Assembly: GCA_038503035.1 (NCBI GenBank)
Contig: JAVSML010021632.1
Location: 1-64,000, forward strand
Direction of reading: 5' to 3'
Source of the DNA: Crocodylus rhombifer
Taxonomy: Eukaryota > Chordata > Crocodylia > Crocodylidae
Length of the DNA: 64,000 bases
In this document: positions 10,803 through 23,065 of the stretch, piece after piece
Position numbering within the stretch: position 1 is the stretch's first letter
Layout: each line of letters starts with the position of its first letter
Notes under the pieces: model-generated
Seen by the model: the letters and a program-made list of their open reading frames with translations, nothing else
What the model was told of the DNA's origin: nothing
The model's database searches: none
Translations under genes and position numbers: made by a program

Positions 10803-12596
10803 AATTGCCTGCATTACAAAATCAAAGTGGTATCAGTCATGGTAAGACTATTTGTCCATCACCAAGAGGGGGAAAAAAACCTGCATTCGAAATGTTCCTG
10901 ATGGGTTTTAGGTTCACTTTCCCACATGTTGGTTTAAGAGAATAAAAAAGTAATGCAAATTAGATGGTAAAGTAAGGATAAGTGATAAAAGAAGGGCAAG
11001 AGAGATTAAAAACTTTAAATATAATTTGCTGTAAAATAGTAAAGCGTTTATTGGAGGAAAGGGGTATTATGAACAAGAAGTAGGAAGATAGGAGGGAAGA
11101 GGACTATTGGAAAGGTAGTGTGCAGATGATCCAATCAACAGCTATGAGCACATGTAAAGTGTCTTATTTGGGGAAAGAAACCCCAGTGAAGGAGTCTATA
11201 TATAGTGAGGAAGGCAGGGACCAAGATTAAAACTATATTTTTTAACATAGTTCTAAATTAGCTTGGCCCTGACTATGTAGCCTACCCAACCTGGATTAGA
11301 AACTGGTCTGAATCTAAGACTGAAGTCTAAAATTAAAATTGAACCAGGCAAATTATGAAAACACAACACAGAAGCATCTAGGGAAGAATTCTGTTTCCCT
11401 TTGTAAATCTAAATGAAATTATTTTTAGCACTTATACACAGATTGCGATTCTGCTTTCCCTACACTATGGTTATGTAAACATGCACGTGTAGACTGAGTA
11501 TGCACAGTATGCTACACACTGGCCAGGCAGGTACTCAACCATGTTCACATGTCCATTGTGGACATGTGCCAAAGTCATAAAAATATAGCCACTCAGAACT
11601 AGAAGGATCCTGTGTTTTAGGTCCCATACCTGAGTGTTTACCACACATGCCCAGGAGGCAGGAAAGCCAGATTCTAGGTCCCTCTTGCTAAAGCAAGTTT
11701 GAACCTGCATTGCTGAGTTCCCAGCACTGCACTCTACACACCACACCACAGATCAGGCATTACCCAGACCTCTCTTCAGCATTCCTTCTGAACCTGGCTC
11801 TCTGGGCAGCCAAGAGAGCAAAAGATATGTGGGGATTTGAGGAGCAGAGCAAACAAGAGGATGTGTGCTTCAGTGAGATGGCTGCTGCTACCTAGAAGGG
11901 AGCTGAGCTGACACTGGACTCTTGCACCAGCAGGGCAGAAACTTCTGCACTACTGCTGTCTGACCATTTGATCCAGTGCCATGCTGGCTGAGTCTCAAGT
12001 GCACTGAAAATCAGTCTGGATAATGCTGGACCTGTATGTAAGGATCAAAGCACTGTACTGTCAAACCAGAGAGAGATGCAGGCTCAAAGCCACTTGGGGT
12101 AAAAGAGGGAGCCTAGGACCTGAGTTCCTAGCTTCCTGGGTGGGTTCCCTAAACATTCAACTATTGGGACTAAAACATGGGGGGGTGCACCTCCTCTCTC
12201 ATTTTTCCAGGACTTGCACTCAGGTATACGTGCACTGCACATACCCACCCAGTGTGTAGAGTGCACCCTTACTCATCCACAGAGCACAGCCAGGGCCAAA
12301 AGCAGACAGACAGACTGATGGCAAATGACCAGTTAGGTGCAGAAAAGGGAACAGAAAACTACCCCAAGGGATCTGAATCAGGGTCAGAGCCCCATGGAGC
12401 TCAGTGCTAAATGAATATAGAAAGTCAGAATGTCTTCTCTGAAGTTTTTCCAGTGCCAACTAACAAATAGACAAAAGATAGGGGAAAATAGATATCATAT
12501 CCAAGTGAAATGGTCAGGCTGATAGTCAGCACTGTTTATTCCCTGGGGATGGTTTATTCCCTTGGTGGCAGCCTATAAGTCCATAATGGGTATGCA

Positions 12597-12915
12597 TCAG
12601 GAACTGGGAGAATGTCTGGTCACCAGGGCACCCCAAGGGAAGACAAGGTCAAATAGTCACAAACTGCTGGAAGACCATTTTAGACTGGACATAAGAAAAA
12701 ATTTCTTTACCAGCTGAGTCTCCAGAGTCTGGAATAGACACCCCCAGAAGTGGTGCAAGCACCTACTCTGGACACATTCAAGAAGTGTTTAGATGCTTAT
12801 CTTGCTGGGGTTATCTGACCTCAGCTGACTTCCTGCCCTTTGGCAGAGGGCTGAACCCGATGATCTCACAAGGTCCTTTCCATCCCTAACGTCTATGAAA
12901 TCTATGAAAACGATG
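12597..12915 (+). mobile_element. CR1 LINE 3' end
   Basis: The order is the classic CR1 3' region: a CACAAACTGCTGGAAGACC block, TAGACTGGACATAAGAAAAA, TTTCTTTACCAGC, GTGCAAGCACC, CATTCAAGAAGTGTTTAGAT, CTTGCTGGGGTTATCTGACC, GATGATCTCACAAGGTCC and a TCTATGAAATCTATGAAA tail. The short tandem 3' tail is also typical. It is 5' truncated. Confidence 0.85.
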
Positions 12916-14348
12916 ATGGAAGGTGGGGTCAAAATAAGTGAGTTTAAAAAAGGGAACGGGAAGGATGACATTGATAAAGTGAAGGGAGAAAAGAAAGACA
13001 GAAGACTTGAGAAGAAGGCAACAGACAAGATATGGTAGGATTCATAAATAATGCAAAAAGCAGAGCTTCTTTCATGTCAGTAGGAATCCAAGCCTATGAA
13101 GGCCTCTCCTTCTACCTGCTGCTGCAGCAGTATGGGGAATTTCCACAACATGAGAAGTTTCCCTTCTATTGCTGTTCGTGGCCACCCTGAGGGGTTGGAA
13201 TTGTTCAGGCTCAATGGCCCAGAATGACATTTAGCAGAACCAGCAGGGAGCATGTACAGGAAGGCTGTCACACCCTGCTAAGCCTGAGGCAGATGCTGAG
13301 ATTGTGAAGTGTTTTTTGTCCAGAAGCTTGGGTCTGCTGCTATGCCTCTTGTTCATCCTCGGTTGTCCTTGTTACTCACGGGAGGAATGAAGGACTGGAG
13401 TGTCAGCAGCATGTCCACCCATGAACAGAAGGGGAGGTCTAAGTTCTGAAGTTATCCCTATAGGCTTCTGGCTCCTGATCCTCCTGGGGAAGTAGTTGCT
13501 ATAGAAGAGTCTTCCAGAATCTGGGTCCTTCCATAAAACTACATAATTGGTACAGTGTGACAGCTTATTCAATCATCTATCAAGAGATCTTTACCTAGCC
13601 AAGACCATTCTGGAATGTTTCCACATGACTTGTAGCCTCTAATGTATTCAGCAGAGAAATTAAATGGGCTGGATTATAATATTTGTTGGTTTTAATTTTT
13701 AATATGGTTTGAAACAAAGAAGTGAATGGGTTCAAGGTGTCAGTATGAAGTTCATCACTGTGTCTTGGTTTAGGAATGAAATGCAAATTGACCAACCCCG
13801 GAATGGTGTTATTTTGGTCTGAAAATACAGAAATTGATCAACATGGTAAACTGAAACTCCAGTGGGACCTAACTACAGTTCAGAAGATGCAACTTCATGG
13901 CTGCAAGTTACAGGGGGAACTCATAAAAAGGTCACCCTTTCAGAACATGATACTCATTGGTGGGTTTTAAATTAACTAAAAGGAAAAAAAACAACTTGAG
14001 GTGGGCAGGTCAGTGAAAGCATTTGCTCAAAGTCCAGATGCAGTAAAATAAGCAAATAAAATGTGTTAGGCTGTACAATGAATGGGATAAAGAACAATAT
14101 TGAAAGCAGTTCAATGCTACTAGATACTTTGATAATATACACTCATCCTAAATTCTGTCTATTGTATGTAGGTGGCCCTCCCTAGGCACCTCTAGCCTTT
14201 AATATTTTGAACCTCACTTTACCCTGGTGAGGCATGGAAGGGCTATTATATCTCCAGTGTATAGAAAAGGAAATGAGTAAAATGAGTTAGAGAGACTAAC
14301 AGGGACTTGTCTACACTGTGGCAGCAGTAGATAATATGGGATAGAATA

Positions 14349-14536
14349 GGAGTGGGCAAAACGTGGCCCGGGGGCTGGAGGCGGCCTGCCAGGCCATTCT
14401 ATCCGGCCCGCAAGGCCCCTAAAAAATTTAGAAAATTAATATTTATCTGTCCCTAGCTGCCTGTCATGCGGCCCTCGATGGCTTGCTAAAACTCAGAAAG
14501 AAGCCCTCTGCTCAAAATAATTGCCTTGCCCACTTG
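14349..14536 (+). mobile_element. hAT-type non-autonomous element
   Basis: The left end AGGAGTGGGCAAAACGTGGC and the right end TTGCCTTGCCCACTTG form imperfect inverted termini. The interior GGCCCG...CCGGCCCGCAAGGCCCC is the usual body of the GTGGGCAA class of short hAT elements. A 5' fragment of a similar element lies at 40832. No transposase is encoded. Confidence 0.6.
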
Positions 14537-14760
14537 CACTTTGCTGATGGGCTCCAAACTCACAACAGTGTGATGGTGATTCTAAGGTTTGTCCTCAGTG
14601 ACCCCTTGCAGACCTACCAAAGACTGAGGACTACAGAGCAGGCACAGAGGGGCAAGTCAGGAGCAGTTTCATGGATACATTTCCAGATCTGGAGCATGTC
14701 TGGGGACAAGAATGGACATCCTTAGTCTTGCCCTCACTGGGATCTGTCATCACAAATCCT

Positions 14761-14860
14761 AAATGACTTGCCCAAGGCCCTTCAAGAAGGTTGTTGTAGA
14801 ACAGGGAATTGAACTGGTCTCCTGAGCTTCCTAGCACCACACCCTAACCAGGACATCATC
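14761..14860 (+). mobile_element. MIR/CORE-SINE relic
   Basis: AATGACTTGCCCAAGG, then CAGGGAATTGAACTGGTCTC and CACCCTAACCAGG match the well-known MIR core order (TGACTTGCCCAAGGTCA..., GAACCCAGGTCTCC..., CTAACCAC). An ancient, diverged insertion. Confidence 0.7.
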
Positions 14861-15591
14861 CTTCTTCTCTTCAGTTTTTTATTCTAGCTTCCAAAAAAAA
14901 GTAGGAGAAAGAGAAAATGTGTTATCTAAGAGCTAATATAAGTTCACCGATGAATTTTCATACTACAATAAAGAGGTTTTAGGAGACTTTTTCATCTATT
15001 TTGTATCCCTTTAAAGAAAATTAAATGTTGCTGGAGCAGGAAGGTGAAACATAATGTCTGGAAAAAATCTTTAAACAAATCAGTTATTTACCACTGTAGC
15101 CACTAGAAGCTCACTTTAAGCATATTACTCTCCCTCCCCTGATGTCCCAAAGACAATATTTTTTCCATCTAAGACTCAGACCTATTTGTAAGAAATGAAA
15201 ACTAGCAAGGTGTCTGTTGTACCAGAATGACACTGCATTATGTCATTACAAAGGCTCTCACACACAGCTGCCCAATACATTTTAAGACTTCAACAACTTG
15301 TTCCAGCACTCTGGCCTCATTTGAAAAACACTGGAATAGAATGCCAGCCAGAAGGGCACGTAATTCAATCCAGCCCAGGGACTGATGGCAGCCTTAATCA
15401 GGGTTTCCCCTAAGGCTTGAGGAAAGAACTATTACATGGCCTTCACATGCTGGCCAAATTTAAAAAGAGAAAACAGGCCACAATTTCAGGATGAAACTCA
15501 GTCTCTGCTGGGGATTGGCACAAGGGCTATACATTACCTATATGCTACAAAGGCCCTATTTTGAGGGTTTAAATGGAACATTAATAGGTGT

Positions 15592-15812
15592 CTAAGCGTT
15601 GTGACGGGGTTCTTGGTTGTAGCCATGTTGGTCTTAGGACATAAGCATGCAAAGTTCTTTGGGTAGATGTGATATTGGGATATCCCAATGCCTGAAGAAG
15701 GGTCTTTGTGCCTGAAAGCTTGCAAAGAACTCTTTACCAACTATGTAGTTGGTCTAATAAAAGATATCACATCTACACAAAGAACCTTGCCTGGCCTGCC
15801 TAAGCGTTGTGA
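15592..15812. mobile_element. Penelope-derived short element with 13-bp target duplication
   Basis: CTAAGCGTTGTGA occurs exactly at 15592-15604 and 15800-15812 and brackets 195 bp. Inside, the left part (from 15608, GTTCTTGGTTGTAGCCATGT) is the Penelope-like 3' end read on the minus strand. The right part (15690-15790) is the same terminus on the plus strand, with CTGAAGA at 15692-15698, GAAA at 15714-15717, then TTGGTCTAATAAAAGATATC. It is a compact inverted dimer of the terminus, mobilised as a unit. Confidence 0.7.
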
Positions 15813-16406
15813 GGAGCTTTTGCATGGGGATTCATCTCACTCTTGAAGATGTAGAATACATTAAGGATGAGAATGGGAGGCAGCTTTCAGTGTATATCCA
15901 GTAAGAAAATCTTGCAACCAGATAGGGGGGAAAAAACCCTTCTGTCTTGGCCTTTAGAGTATGTTGCTAGTGAAAGATGTGAAATATCTCAGGCTTAGTT
16001 CAGCTGGATGTTCCTGCAACTTTGTGTTTGATTCCACAGCAGGCCCAAGACAATGGCTAAACCTGCAATGAAAAGGCAATCCAAAACCCAAAAAACTATC
16101 ATCATGGAAAACAGTGGGGGCAAAAGTATGCAAAGTGTCAATGTTTTGTCCTCAGGTCAGTCTGTGCATACTCCCCAAGGACAGCTGGAAAACAGGGCAG
16201 TAACTTAAAAACCTAACCAAGAAGGAAGAAATTATTTTCTTCCCTATACATGTGACCATAATATGCACCATGATTACCATTATGGGTCTGCAAGCACTCC
16301 CCCTCAGTGTAGCTGTGTCTGATGACCACTGAATGATAGTAGTATAGACAGCATGTTTCCATCCACAGAGTAGTGCTCTGAAGTCAGTAACCTATAGTAC
16401 AAAGGT

Positions 16407-16741
16407 CTCAAAATTATCTGTCCCTGCAAGTCAGATGAGTGCTTCAGGATTGATCCACAGGCCAGATGAATGGTATGGGACAGGCCTTGTGAGCCTGATT
16501 AGGCCTTCAGGCCCCCTCTCCCCCTGCTTTCTGGTCTGGGACCCAGCGAGAAGAGGTCTGGCATTCTGGGCACTTAGCTGCCCCATTGAAACAAGCCACA
16601 GCACTGGGCACCATGGGGCTCTCGCCAGGGCACTTGGCTACAGCCACAGGATGCTATCTCCCCCACTTTCCCTTCCTCCCCATCAATGACCCAGCTCTAC
16701 AGGATGGATCCAGTCCACAGGGTGTGTGTTTGACACCCCTG
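16407..16741. mobile_element. hAT-type non-autonomous element
   Basis: The element opens AAGGTCTCAAAATTATCTG and ends GTGTGTGTTTGACACCCCTGC, the reverse complement of the CAGGGGTGTCAAAC terminus also seen at 5162 and 32446. The GC-rich interior gives a chance reading frame that I do not call a gene. Confidence 0.5.
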
Positions 16742-17742
16742 CTAGAGCAGGATGTTGTTGCACAAGGGGCGTTCGCGCTTCTGGAGGCTAAGTTCCAATC
16801 CAATCCCCAGAAGTGAGTCACACCACAAGTCACAGAGACAAAGCCTTTATTGCTTGCAAGCAGGTCGGCCTGGAGTCATGAGTCTCAGATCAGCACCGAC
16901 CCTGAGTGCTTGCTCTTCATTGCTTATATACTTAGTTACAAGTTATTGGAAAATTCCGCTTGTGCAGGTGCATTCAAGCTGCCACATTACAGTGCAGATA
17001 TCTTTTAATTCAGCACTTCTGTTGTGGTCACAGGCCTTGGGATTTTTTGGCCGTTAGTCTGTGGTTGTCTACTCTCATGTCACAGGACAGGAAACCGAGT
17101 TTCAATTCCTAGGTACATACTTGCATAAGCATAAAGCGTTAAAGCAATAATTTTTCCACTTATCCTACAATGTGAATAATGTTTTGCTGTTATGTAAATT
17201 GTAGTAGTCCAATGGCTTCTTCCAGAATTGTTTACACTACTGGTTCTCACTTCTGCTTGTGTGTGTTCACATACATGAGCATTGTGATAGAGGCAGAAAG
17301 AACAATAGTAGCATTCTGCAGTTTATATCTGTGCCTCAAACCCTGGTATCTGCCCCCTGCCAGCACCTATACACATAGCTGACACGTGGTGCATGAGTCA
17401 CCTCTATTGTTGCATACCACAGTGCTACTAATGAGCTAATCTGCTCCCTGTTCTGTTTTCTACCAATAATTTTTCCCTCAGGTTCTTGCCTTGTGATTGA
17501 GATTGGAATTGCCCGGACCAGGACTAGAAGATACTCGTCTTTCCAAAGACAGGAAAGATCAGAACAACTAGTTCCTCCTTTCCATGGCTGTGGCAAAGGT
17601 CCCCAAAGCTTACCCACTGGTAGGTCAAGAGAGAAGCAGTGGCCAGTGGAATGTCACTAAGGTTAAAGATAAGATTTGTTTTGGGAGGTGAAAAGATACA
17701 TTAAATATATGTCTGCAATTTTGGTGTAATCATTGAAGACAT

Positions 17743-17762
17743 TCTTTTTTTTTTTTTTTTTT
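17743..17762. repeat. Poly(T) run
   Basis: Uninterrupted T run. No identifiable retrocopy flanks it. Confidence 0.8.
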
Positions 17763-18231
17763 CTGTTTTTCCTCCTGAAAGGATTGGGGCAACTCCTACC
17801 ATGTAGCAAACTGGTGAAAACATTGTTAAGTCTTTCTGCAAGGAAACGTGCTCACAGTGGTACAGGCATAGTTTGTACAATGTGCAAACAACAAATTATT
17901 TTACAAACACTGCAAATGCTTGTAAAATTGCAATGGCAATGAGTTGTCACTCTAACATAGGCAAGGAAAAGCTGTGAACAAAAGACAAGTATTGCTATTC
18001 CAGGCTTGAAACAAACCTTCTCTTCTTGTATATTTATTTCAAATGTGTAATTATGAATATGAAGACAATGAATAGTGAGACAGGTTTACTTGGGGATCAG
18101 TTCTTCCCAATGTACAGAGAGCCACACAGTGAGAAGGGTTAAACAATACATATGTTTGGACTGCATGATCTCAGTTTAGCTGTGGGCTAAACCTCTAAAG
18201 TCACAGAGAGAAAAAGAAAGGAGAAATTTAC

Positions 18232-18333
18232 CTCCTGTTCTTCCAATGGTGCCTCAGTATCATGAACCTCTGCATCTGCATTGTCTTCTGTAGGTTCCTC
18301 ATTTTCTTCAGTTACCTCCAATTTTTCAGCTTC
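18232..18333 (-). CDS. SH3BGR: SH3BGR exon 5: acidic tail segment
   Basis: On the minus strand, TTTTTTTGTCAG precedes GAAGCTGAAAAATTGG, and the exon ends CAGGAG|GTAAAT. The 102 bases are 34 codons, phase 0 at both sides, encoding EAEKLEVTEENEEPTEDNAD and then 14 more residues ending PLEEQE. About 40% of residues are Glu and there is no hydrophobic core, so this is a disordered acidic linker. It joins exon 4 upstream and the poly-Glu exon 6 downstream without frame change. Residue-level identity with mammalian SH3BGR is low, as expected for this fast-changing tail; the call rests on splice sites, phase, composition and position. Confidence 0.8.
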
Positions 18334-18861
18334 CTGACAAAAAAGAAACACTGCATTGTTAACATTAGGAATAGATCTGACTGGAGATGATAATTTGAAG
18401 TTTCAAAATCTGTTTTCATTCCACAGTAAACTGACAAAACAAATATTTCAAATCTTTTCATAAAAACAGAAGGTTAAGCCTAATGCTTGAGACACTGCCT
18501 TGTGATCAGGAAAACCCAGGATCAAGAGCCTGCCACAAGCAGTGTCCATGTCAAACTGATACATCTCCACAAAATATTTTTACTTCACCAAATTCACCTT
18601 CTAATTAAACCTATCAGGAAACACAAAAGAAGAGACAATTGCTGGACAAACTGATTGTTTATATGCTCTCTCATAAAGTCACTGTTTCAAATCATCAAAT
18701 AATCAGCATGCAGTTTCTTGCTTTATTCATATGTTGGACTATCTGACCTATTTATTTCTAAGTAACTGAGAGCACAACTAGTACTGGTTTAATTTGTGAT
18801 GGGAGTTTAAATTGGTTAACAGTAACTGTCCAACAGACAGAACCTAACCAAGAAGGTTACC

Positions 18862-18985
18862 AACAAACTGGTTTGACAGACACTTGGCTGAGATGGTCTA
18901 GCCAGGGATGATTCCTGCCTTAATCAGGGGCTGGGCTAGATTACCTTGTGCAGGCCCTTCTATACCTATTTTCCTATGATCCTAC
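18862..18985 (+). mobile_element. CR1 LINE 3' tail
   Basis: The words TCTAGCCAGGGATGATTCCT, CAGGGGCTGGGCTAGATTAC and GCCCTTCTATACCTATTTTC, with a CTATGATCC end, follow CR1 3' order. The copy is diverged. Confidence 0.6.
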
Positions 18986-19039
18986 CAACAGTACAAGATC
19001 ATATTTGACCATGCACGAACTATATGCAAGAACTATAAG

Positions 19040-20090
19040 ACCTTGCCTGGGATAATAGAAATGGGATGAAATTTCATAGTACAAAGTATAAAGTCATGCA
19101 ATGAAGGTTTAATTACAGGAATGTCTACTATAAGATGGGTGTTCATCAGTTAGAAATGATAAGGGAGGAGAAAGACCTGAATGTATTAGTTAATCACAGG
19201 ATAACCATAAGCAACTGATGTGATGCAGCTGCAAAAAAGGGCAAATGTGAACCTAGCATGCCTCATGTACACATGGGAAAATATTAATGGCATCAGTAAG
19301 ACCTCTTCTGGGATTTTATATACAATTCTCAAGAAAGAGGAACTCAAACTGGAACAGAGGAGTCCTAGAATGATCTGGGAAATGGAGAACCTACCATACA
19401 ATATCCTGAATTGTTTAGCCTAGCAAAATGTTGGCTGAGAGGAGATGTGATAGCTCCTTATTAACAGGTAACAGGAGATGGGGGTTAACACCAAGGACAG
19501 AGGAGAACTATTTAAACTAAAGTTGTTAGAACAAAAACAAGCTGGTATAAACTAGTGGTGTTCAACCTCTGGCCCATAGGCCAAATCCAGCCCAAGGGGC
19601 CCTGTTATTCAGCCTGTGAGGCATCCTACAACTGCAGAAATTTGGCAGCAGGTAGGGACGTTAATTGCCATGAGCTGGCACGTGCAGCCAAGCCAGCGTA
19701 TAGGGTCAGGCTGTGGCTTGGATTCAGTGCATGGGTCTGGGTCAGCATGCCAGATTGCACCTGTGGACCAGCCCTACGCACAGACCCCATGCTTGACCCA
19801 GCCTACACGCTGGCCTGTGCCGTTCATCTGGCCTGTGGGGTTGGAAGGTTGAGCACAATGTATAAACTGACCATAATTACATTTAAGCTAGAAATCAGAC
19901 TTCAAAACATCAAAGCAGTGAGATACTGGAACAGCTTTCTAACAGAAGAAATGATGGCAAGAAACCTAATTAGCTTTAAAACACAGCTTCCCAATTTATT
20001 AAGCAGATTATATTATATGGTTTCCCACAATAGCAGGGGGCTAGACTGGGCCCCACACATCCTTTCTAGTCTTATGTCCTACAAACAATG
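19040..20090 (+). mobile_element. Old CR1-type LINE, split by a younger insert
   Basis: 19160-19440 keeps a worn version of the reverse transcriptase C-terminal region: a GAAAGACCTGAATGTATTAG block (cognate of the EKDLGVI motif), a cysteine-poor helix region, and GGAGATGTGATAGCTCC (cognate of RGDLV). 19850-20090 continues with the CR1 3' order (ACTGGAACAGCTTTCTAACA, CTAGACTGGGCCCCA). The insert 19552-19860 separates the two halves. Frames are broken. Confidence 0.5.
19552..19860. mobile_element. hAT-type short element inside old CR1
   Basis: It opens TAGTGGTGTTCAACCTCTGG and closes GGAAGGTTGAGCACAATG, imperfect inverted termini of the CAGTGGTGCTCAACC kind. A chance 178-codon frame spans it and the CR1 flank and is not a gene. 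Confidence 0.55.
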
Positions 20091-20359
20091 AGTAGAGCAG
20101 TGCATTCTCTCCAGGACAAACAGAGCCTTTTTTTCTGATGCTTTTCAGATTTCTCTGCTTGTTCAATTTGCTTTTCAAATAACTTCATCTCCATTTTTGT
20201 TCTGAGGCAAAATTCAATAGGATTTCTCTGATACTTAAAGTTATGCATGTGCTGAAATGCTTTGCTTGACAGGGACTGGGCAGGTGGGGTGGAATAGGAT
20301 ATACTGGATAATAGGAATGGTTTGAAGTAAGGAAAAATGGAAAAAAAACTTGGCATTAC

Positions 20360-20434
20360 TTCCACGGTTTTCTGCTCCTCTCCTGAAACTTCTCCATTGG
20401 GAAGATCTGAAATCTCCTCATCAATTTTCGCCTC
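20360..20434 (-). CDS. SH3BGR: SH3BGR exon 4: start of acidic tail
   Basis: The minus-strand acceptor TTTTCTTCTGTTCAG precedes GAGGCGAAAATTGATG, and the donor is GTGGAA|GTAATG. The 75 bases give 25 codons: EAKIDEEISDLPNGEVSGEE, then QKTVE. Phase is 0 at both ends, matching exon 3 (ending in Lys) and exon 5. This is the first segment after the thioredoxin-like domain, acidic and without secondary-structure signals. The donor is weaker than average (AA|GTAATG). Confidence 0.8.
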
Positions 20435-21835
20435 CTGAACAGAAGAAAATGAACATTATGTACAATATACAAAAACCTTAATGCATGTATATAACTGGGA
20501 TATATAAATGGAGCATGTAGAGTTAAAACAAGTTTCAAGCTGTCTACCAGCATCACATGTTAGGCCAAGTGATCTGGTTCATCTTTGCACTGTAATTAAA
20601 AAGGGCAGTTCAAGAGTTATTTCTTGAATTAGTTTGCCCTTTACACTTTTGGCTTTTGGCTGTGCAAACCAGCACAGCGATTGCAAAATAAAAATGATGC
20701 TCTTACTTTAAAAGAAAAATAAAAGATCTTGAAATTATCTTAACCGATACTGCAATGCTGTGCATTTATCATTATTTTATTATTGTATTTATTCCATCTA
20801 CTTTATTTATTAGATTTATATTCTCAACAAAGTCTCAGGGCAGCTTACAGTAAGAGAACAAACTTGGCAAGTTATAAAACAACAGACAAGAATAAATTAT
20901 AAAAGCAAGCACAGTATGAAAATAAAACAGAAAGCACATCAGCAATGATCTAACCTAACCTCATTTGCTCCAAACTGGCCCAGACAGCATTTCTGGGTTA
21001 TGTCCAGTTTTGGGCTCTAGTGGGCCTCAAGATAGGAGGGAGGTCCAGAGCTGAGCAGTGACTGCTGAGGATGACCTCCCACAAATTTTCACCAAGCAAC
21101 TTGGCATATTTATGGTACTCGCAGGAGCTGGCTCTCAGCTACATAAGGAATCATGATGGGGCATAAAGGAGAAGGCAGTCCCTTAGGTGTGTAGGACCCA
21201 GACTTTTTAGGGCCTTATAAGTCAAAAGTAGAACCATGGAGTGCACCCAGAAAGCTATTATGCTTATGAGCAACCATATACATGCCTGATGCCTGCTCCA
21301 ATACATGCTAATTAACATGCCTCCCAAGGGCCACTTTAATTAAAGGGGGCCCTGCACCCCAGAACACACGTAAAGATACCCTATGTGACTAGGCAATTCT
21401 CCTTACAGATGCTTTATTTTTAGTCAGTCTTAAAAAGGCTTTTTTTGTTAACTGTTTTGGTTTGTATCTTTATATTACTTTTAAAGATCTTGATCCTCTG
21501 TAGCTCTCACAAATACCCATTCAAAACTATCCCTGGCTAAAATAGAACTTCAAAGGACTCGGGACACAATATTTTACCAGGCACAACATTTCCATTGAAG
21601 CTACTGACAACTAACAATTCAAAAACCTAGTAATGACTTGTCATCATTACCATTACAGAGCAACACAAAAAAAGTAGGTTATTTTAAAATTTAATTTAAT
21701 GTTGATACCATTTATGAAAACTGATTAATTTATTAATATATTTTATGAAAACAGAGTTACACTATTCCCTGTGGCTGCATAGGGCATAATTAGGAGCGAT
21801 GGTCTAAGTTGGAAGAACATTCTCTCTATGAGTAA

Positions 21836-22060
21836 GGTTGGAGAGTAGGAAGAACTTCCTCATTATGAGGGTAGTTAAACATTGGAATAGGCTAGTGAGA
21901 GAAGCTGTGGAATATCCATCCTTGGACATTTTTAAGAGCAGGAAAGACAAATACTTGATTGGGAGGGTTTAATCAGGGATGCCCTGACTTGAACAGGATT
22001 TTGGACAAGATAACTTCCTGAGGTCTCTCCCAGCTCTACTTTTCTATGGTTCTATAATTT
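21836..22060 (+). mobile_element. CR1 LINE 3' end
   Basis: The order AGGAAGAACTTCCTCATTAT, CATTGGAATAGGCTAGTGAG, CATCCTTGGACATTTTTAAG, GGGAGGGTTTAATCAGGGAT, AGGTCTCTCCCAGCTCTACT and TCTATGGTTCTATA matches a CR1 3' region. 5' truncated and old. Confidence 0.75.
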
Positions 22061-23065
22061 CTTTTCAGTAAAAAGCAGTTATCAGTAAGTTATAAAGCTA
22101 ATTTAAGAGCACACATTCTCTCTTTTTCAATCTTCTGTTCAGAGGTACCTTAATAGGAGAATTCTCCATTTGCAAAAGTACACATGGGACAAAAACCCAA
22201 AATCAACAGGCAGCAAAATCAAGGATTTAGGACTGAGTAAGCCCTACACCAGTTTTGTATCTGGTGTAAATCAGCTCTACTGAATTAGACGAGCAATAGC
22301 AGAAAGAACCTGTCCAACGTGGAGTGGTCTGCTTTCTGGATTTCCATGGGAATGAAGCTGTACTCTGCTAAATAAACACTGACAGTGAAAAAACGCATTC
22401 TCTCTCTACAATGAAGAAATAACTCACTGTTGGTGTTCAAACCTTGCTTGCTACTTAGAAGCCAGGATGTTTGAGTACATTGCTTGCTCTCTTAAATAAC
22501 AGACATCTCACTGAAAGAATGCTTCTCCTGTTACAGTCTAGAAAAAGGGCAAAGAATCCATTTCTCTGCACTTCTGAATGCACAGAGATATTGTTTATAA
22601 TTTGTCTCAAAATAAGGACTCTCATCCATATTCTCTTTCCCACTTTGGAGAACAGGTTGCTTTCATTAAAGTAATGATTGTTGTGGTTCAGTAAAAATAA
22701 AAATGTGTCATGAATGAATATGCTAGGGTGAATGAATGAATAAGCTAGGGTCACAGCATATGCCTGATGCCCTCAAGTAATTTTTACTCAGGACAGGTTA
22801 ATATACCCATTAGGCTTTTTATAGAGATTGTGTTTTTGATTGCTGGTTTCTTTTTCTTTACAATATCTCAACTAGAAATTTCTAAAGAAATTGCTCAGCA
22901 AAACATTGTTTGTTGTGAAATGGTAATGTTCATGTAGTGTATTTCTGTGCATTAACAGACACTGAAAAAAGATGGCTGGGAACAGCCTTATATTGGGGAA
23001 AAATGCTTAGAAATTAGGGAGACATCTGCCCTGTCTTATCTCTCTACCTTGCTAACACCAGAGAC

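Larger units (their letters stand above)
8327..18231 (-). other. SH3BGR intron 5 (repeat-bearing)
   Basis: This 9.9-kb intron contains short elements at 9786-9975 and 9976-10040, an AT simple repeat at 10755-10802, a CR1 at 12597-12915, a hAT-type element at 14349-14536, a MIR relic at 14761-14860, a Penelope-like derivative at 15605-15799, a second hAT-type element at 16407-16741 and a poly(T) run at 17743-17762. I see no exon or RNA gene in 8400-9780, 10050-12590 or 12920-14340. Open frames there are short and lack family resemblance. Confidence 0.6.
18334..20359 (-). other. SH3BGR intron 4
   Basis: This 2.0-kb intron carries a CR1 tail at 18862-18985 and an old CR1-like stretch at 19040-20090 that is split by a hAT-type short element at 19552-19860. 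Confidence 0.6.

Noticed and set aside
19555..20091. 178-codon plus-strand frame
   Set aside because: It spans the junction between a hAT-type short element and old CR1 sequence, and has no family resemblance.
20072..20365. Minus-strand frame containing a charged coiled-coil-like stretch near 20110-20240
   Set aside because: A cryptic AG precedes it, but no clear donor follows in phase, it overlaps the end of exon 4 and intron 4, and it lies in old CR1-flanking sequence. An extra exon is not supported without RNA data.
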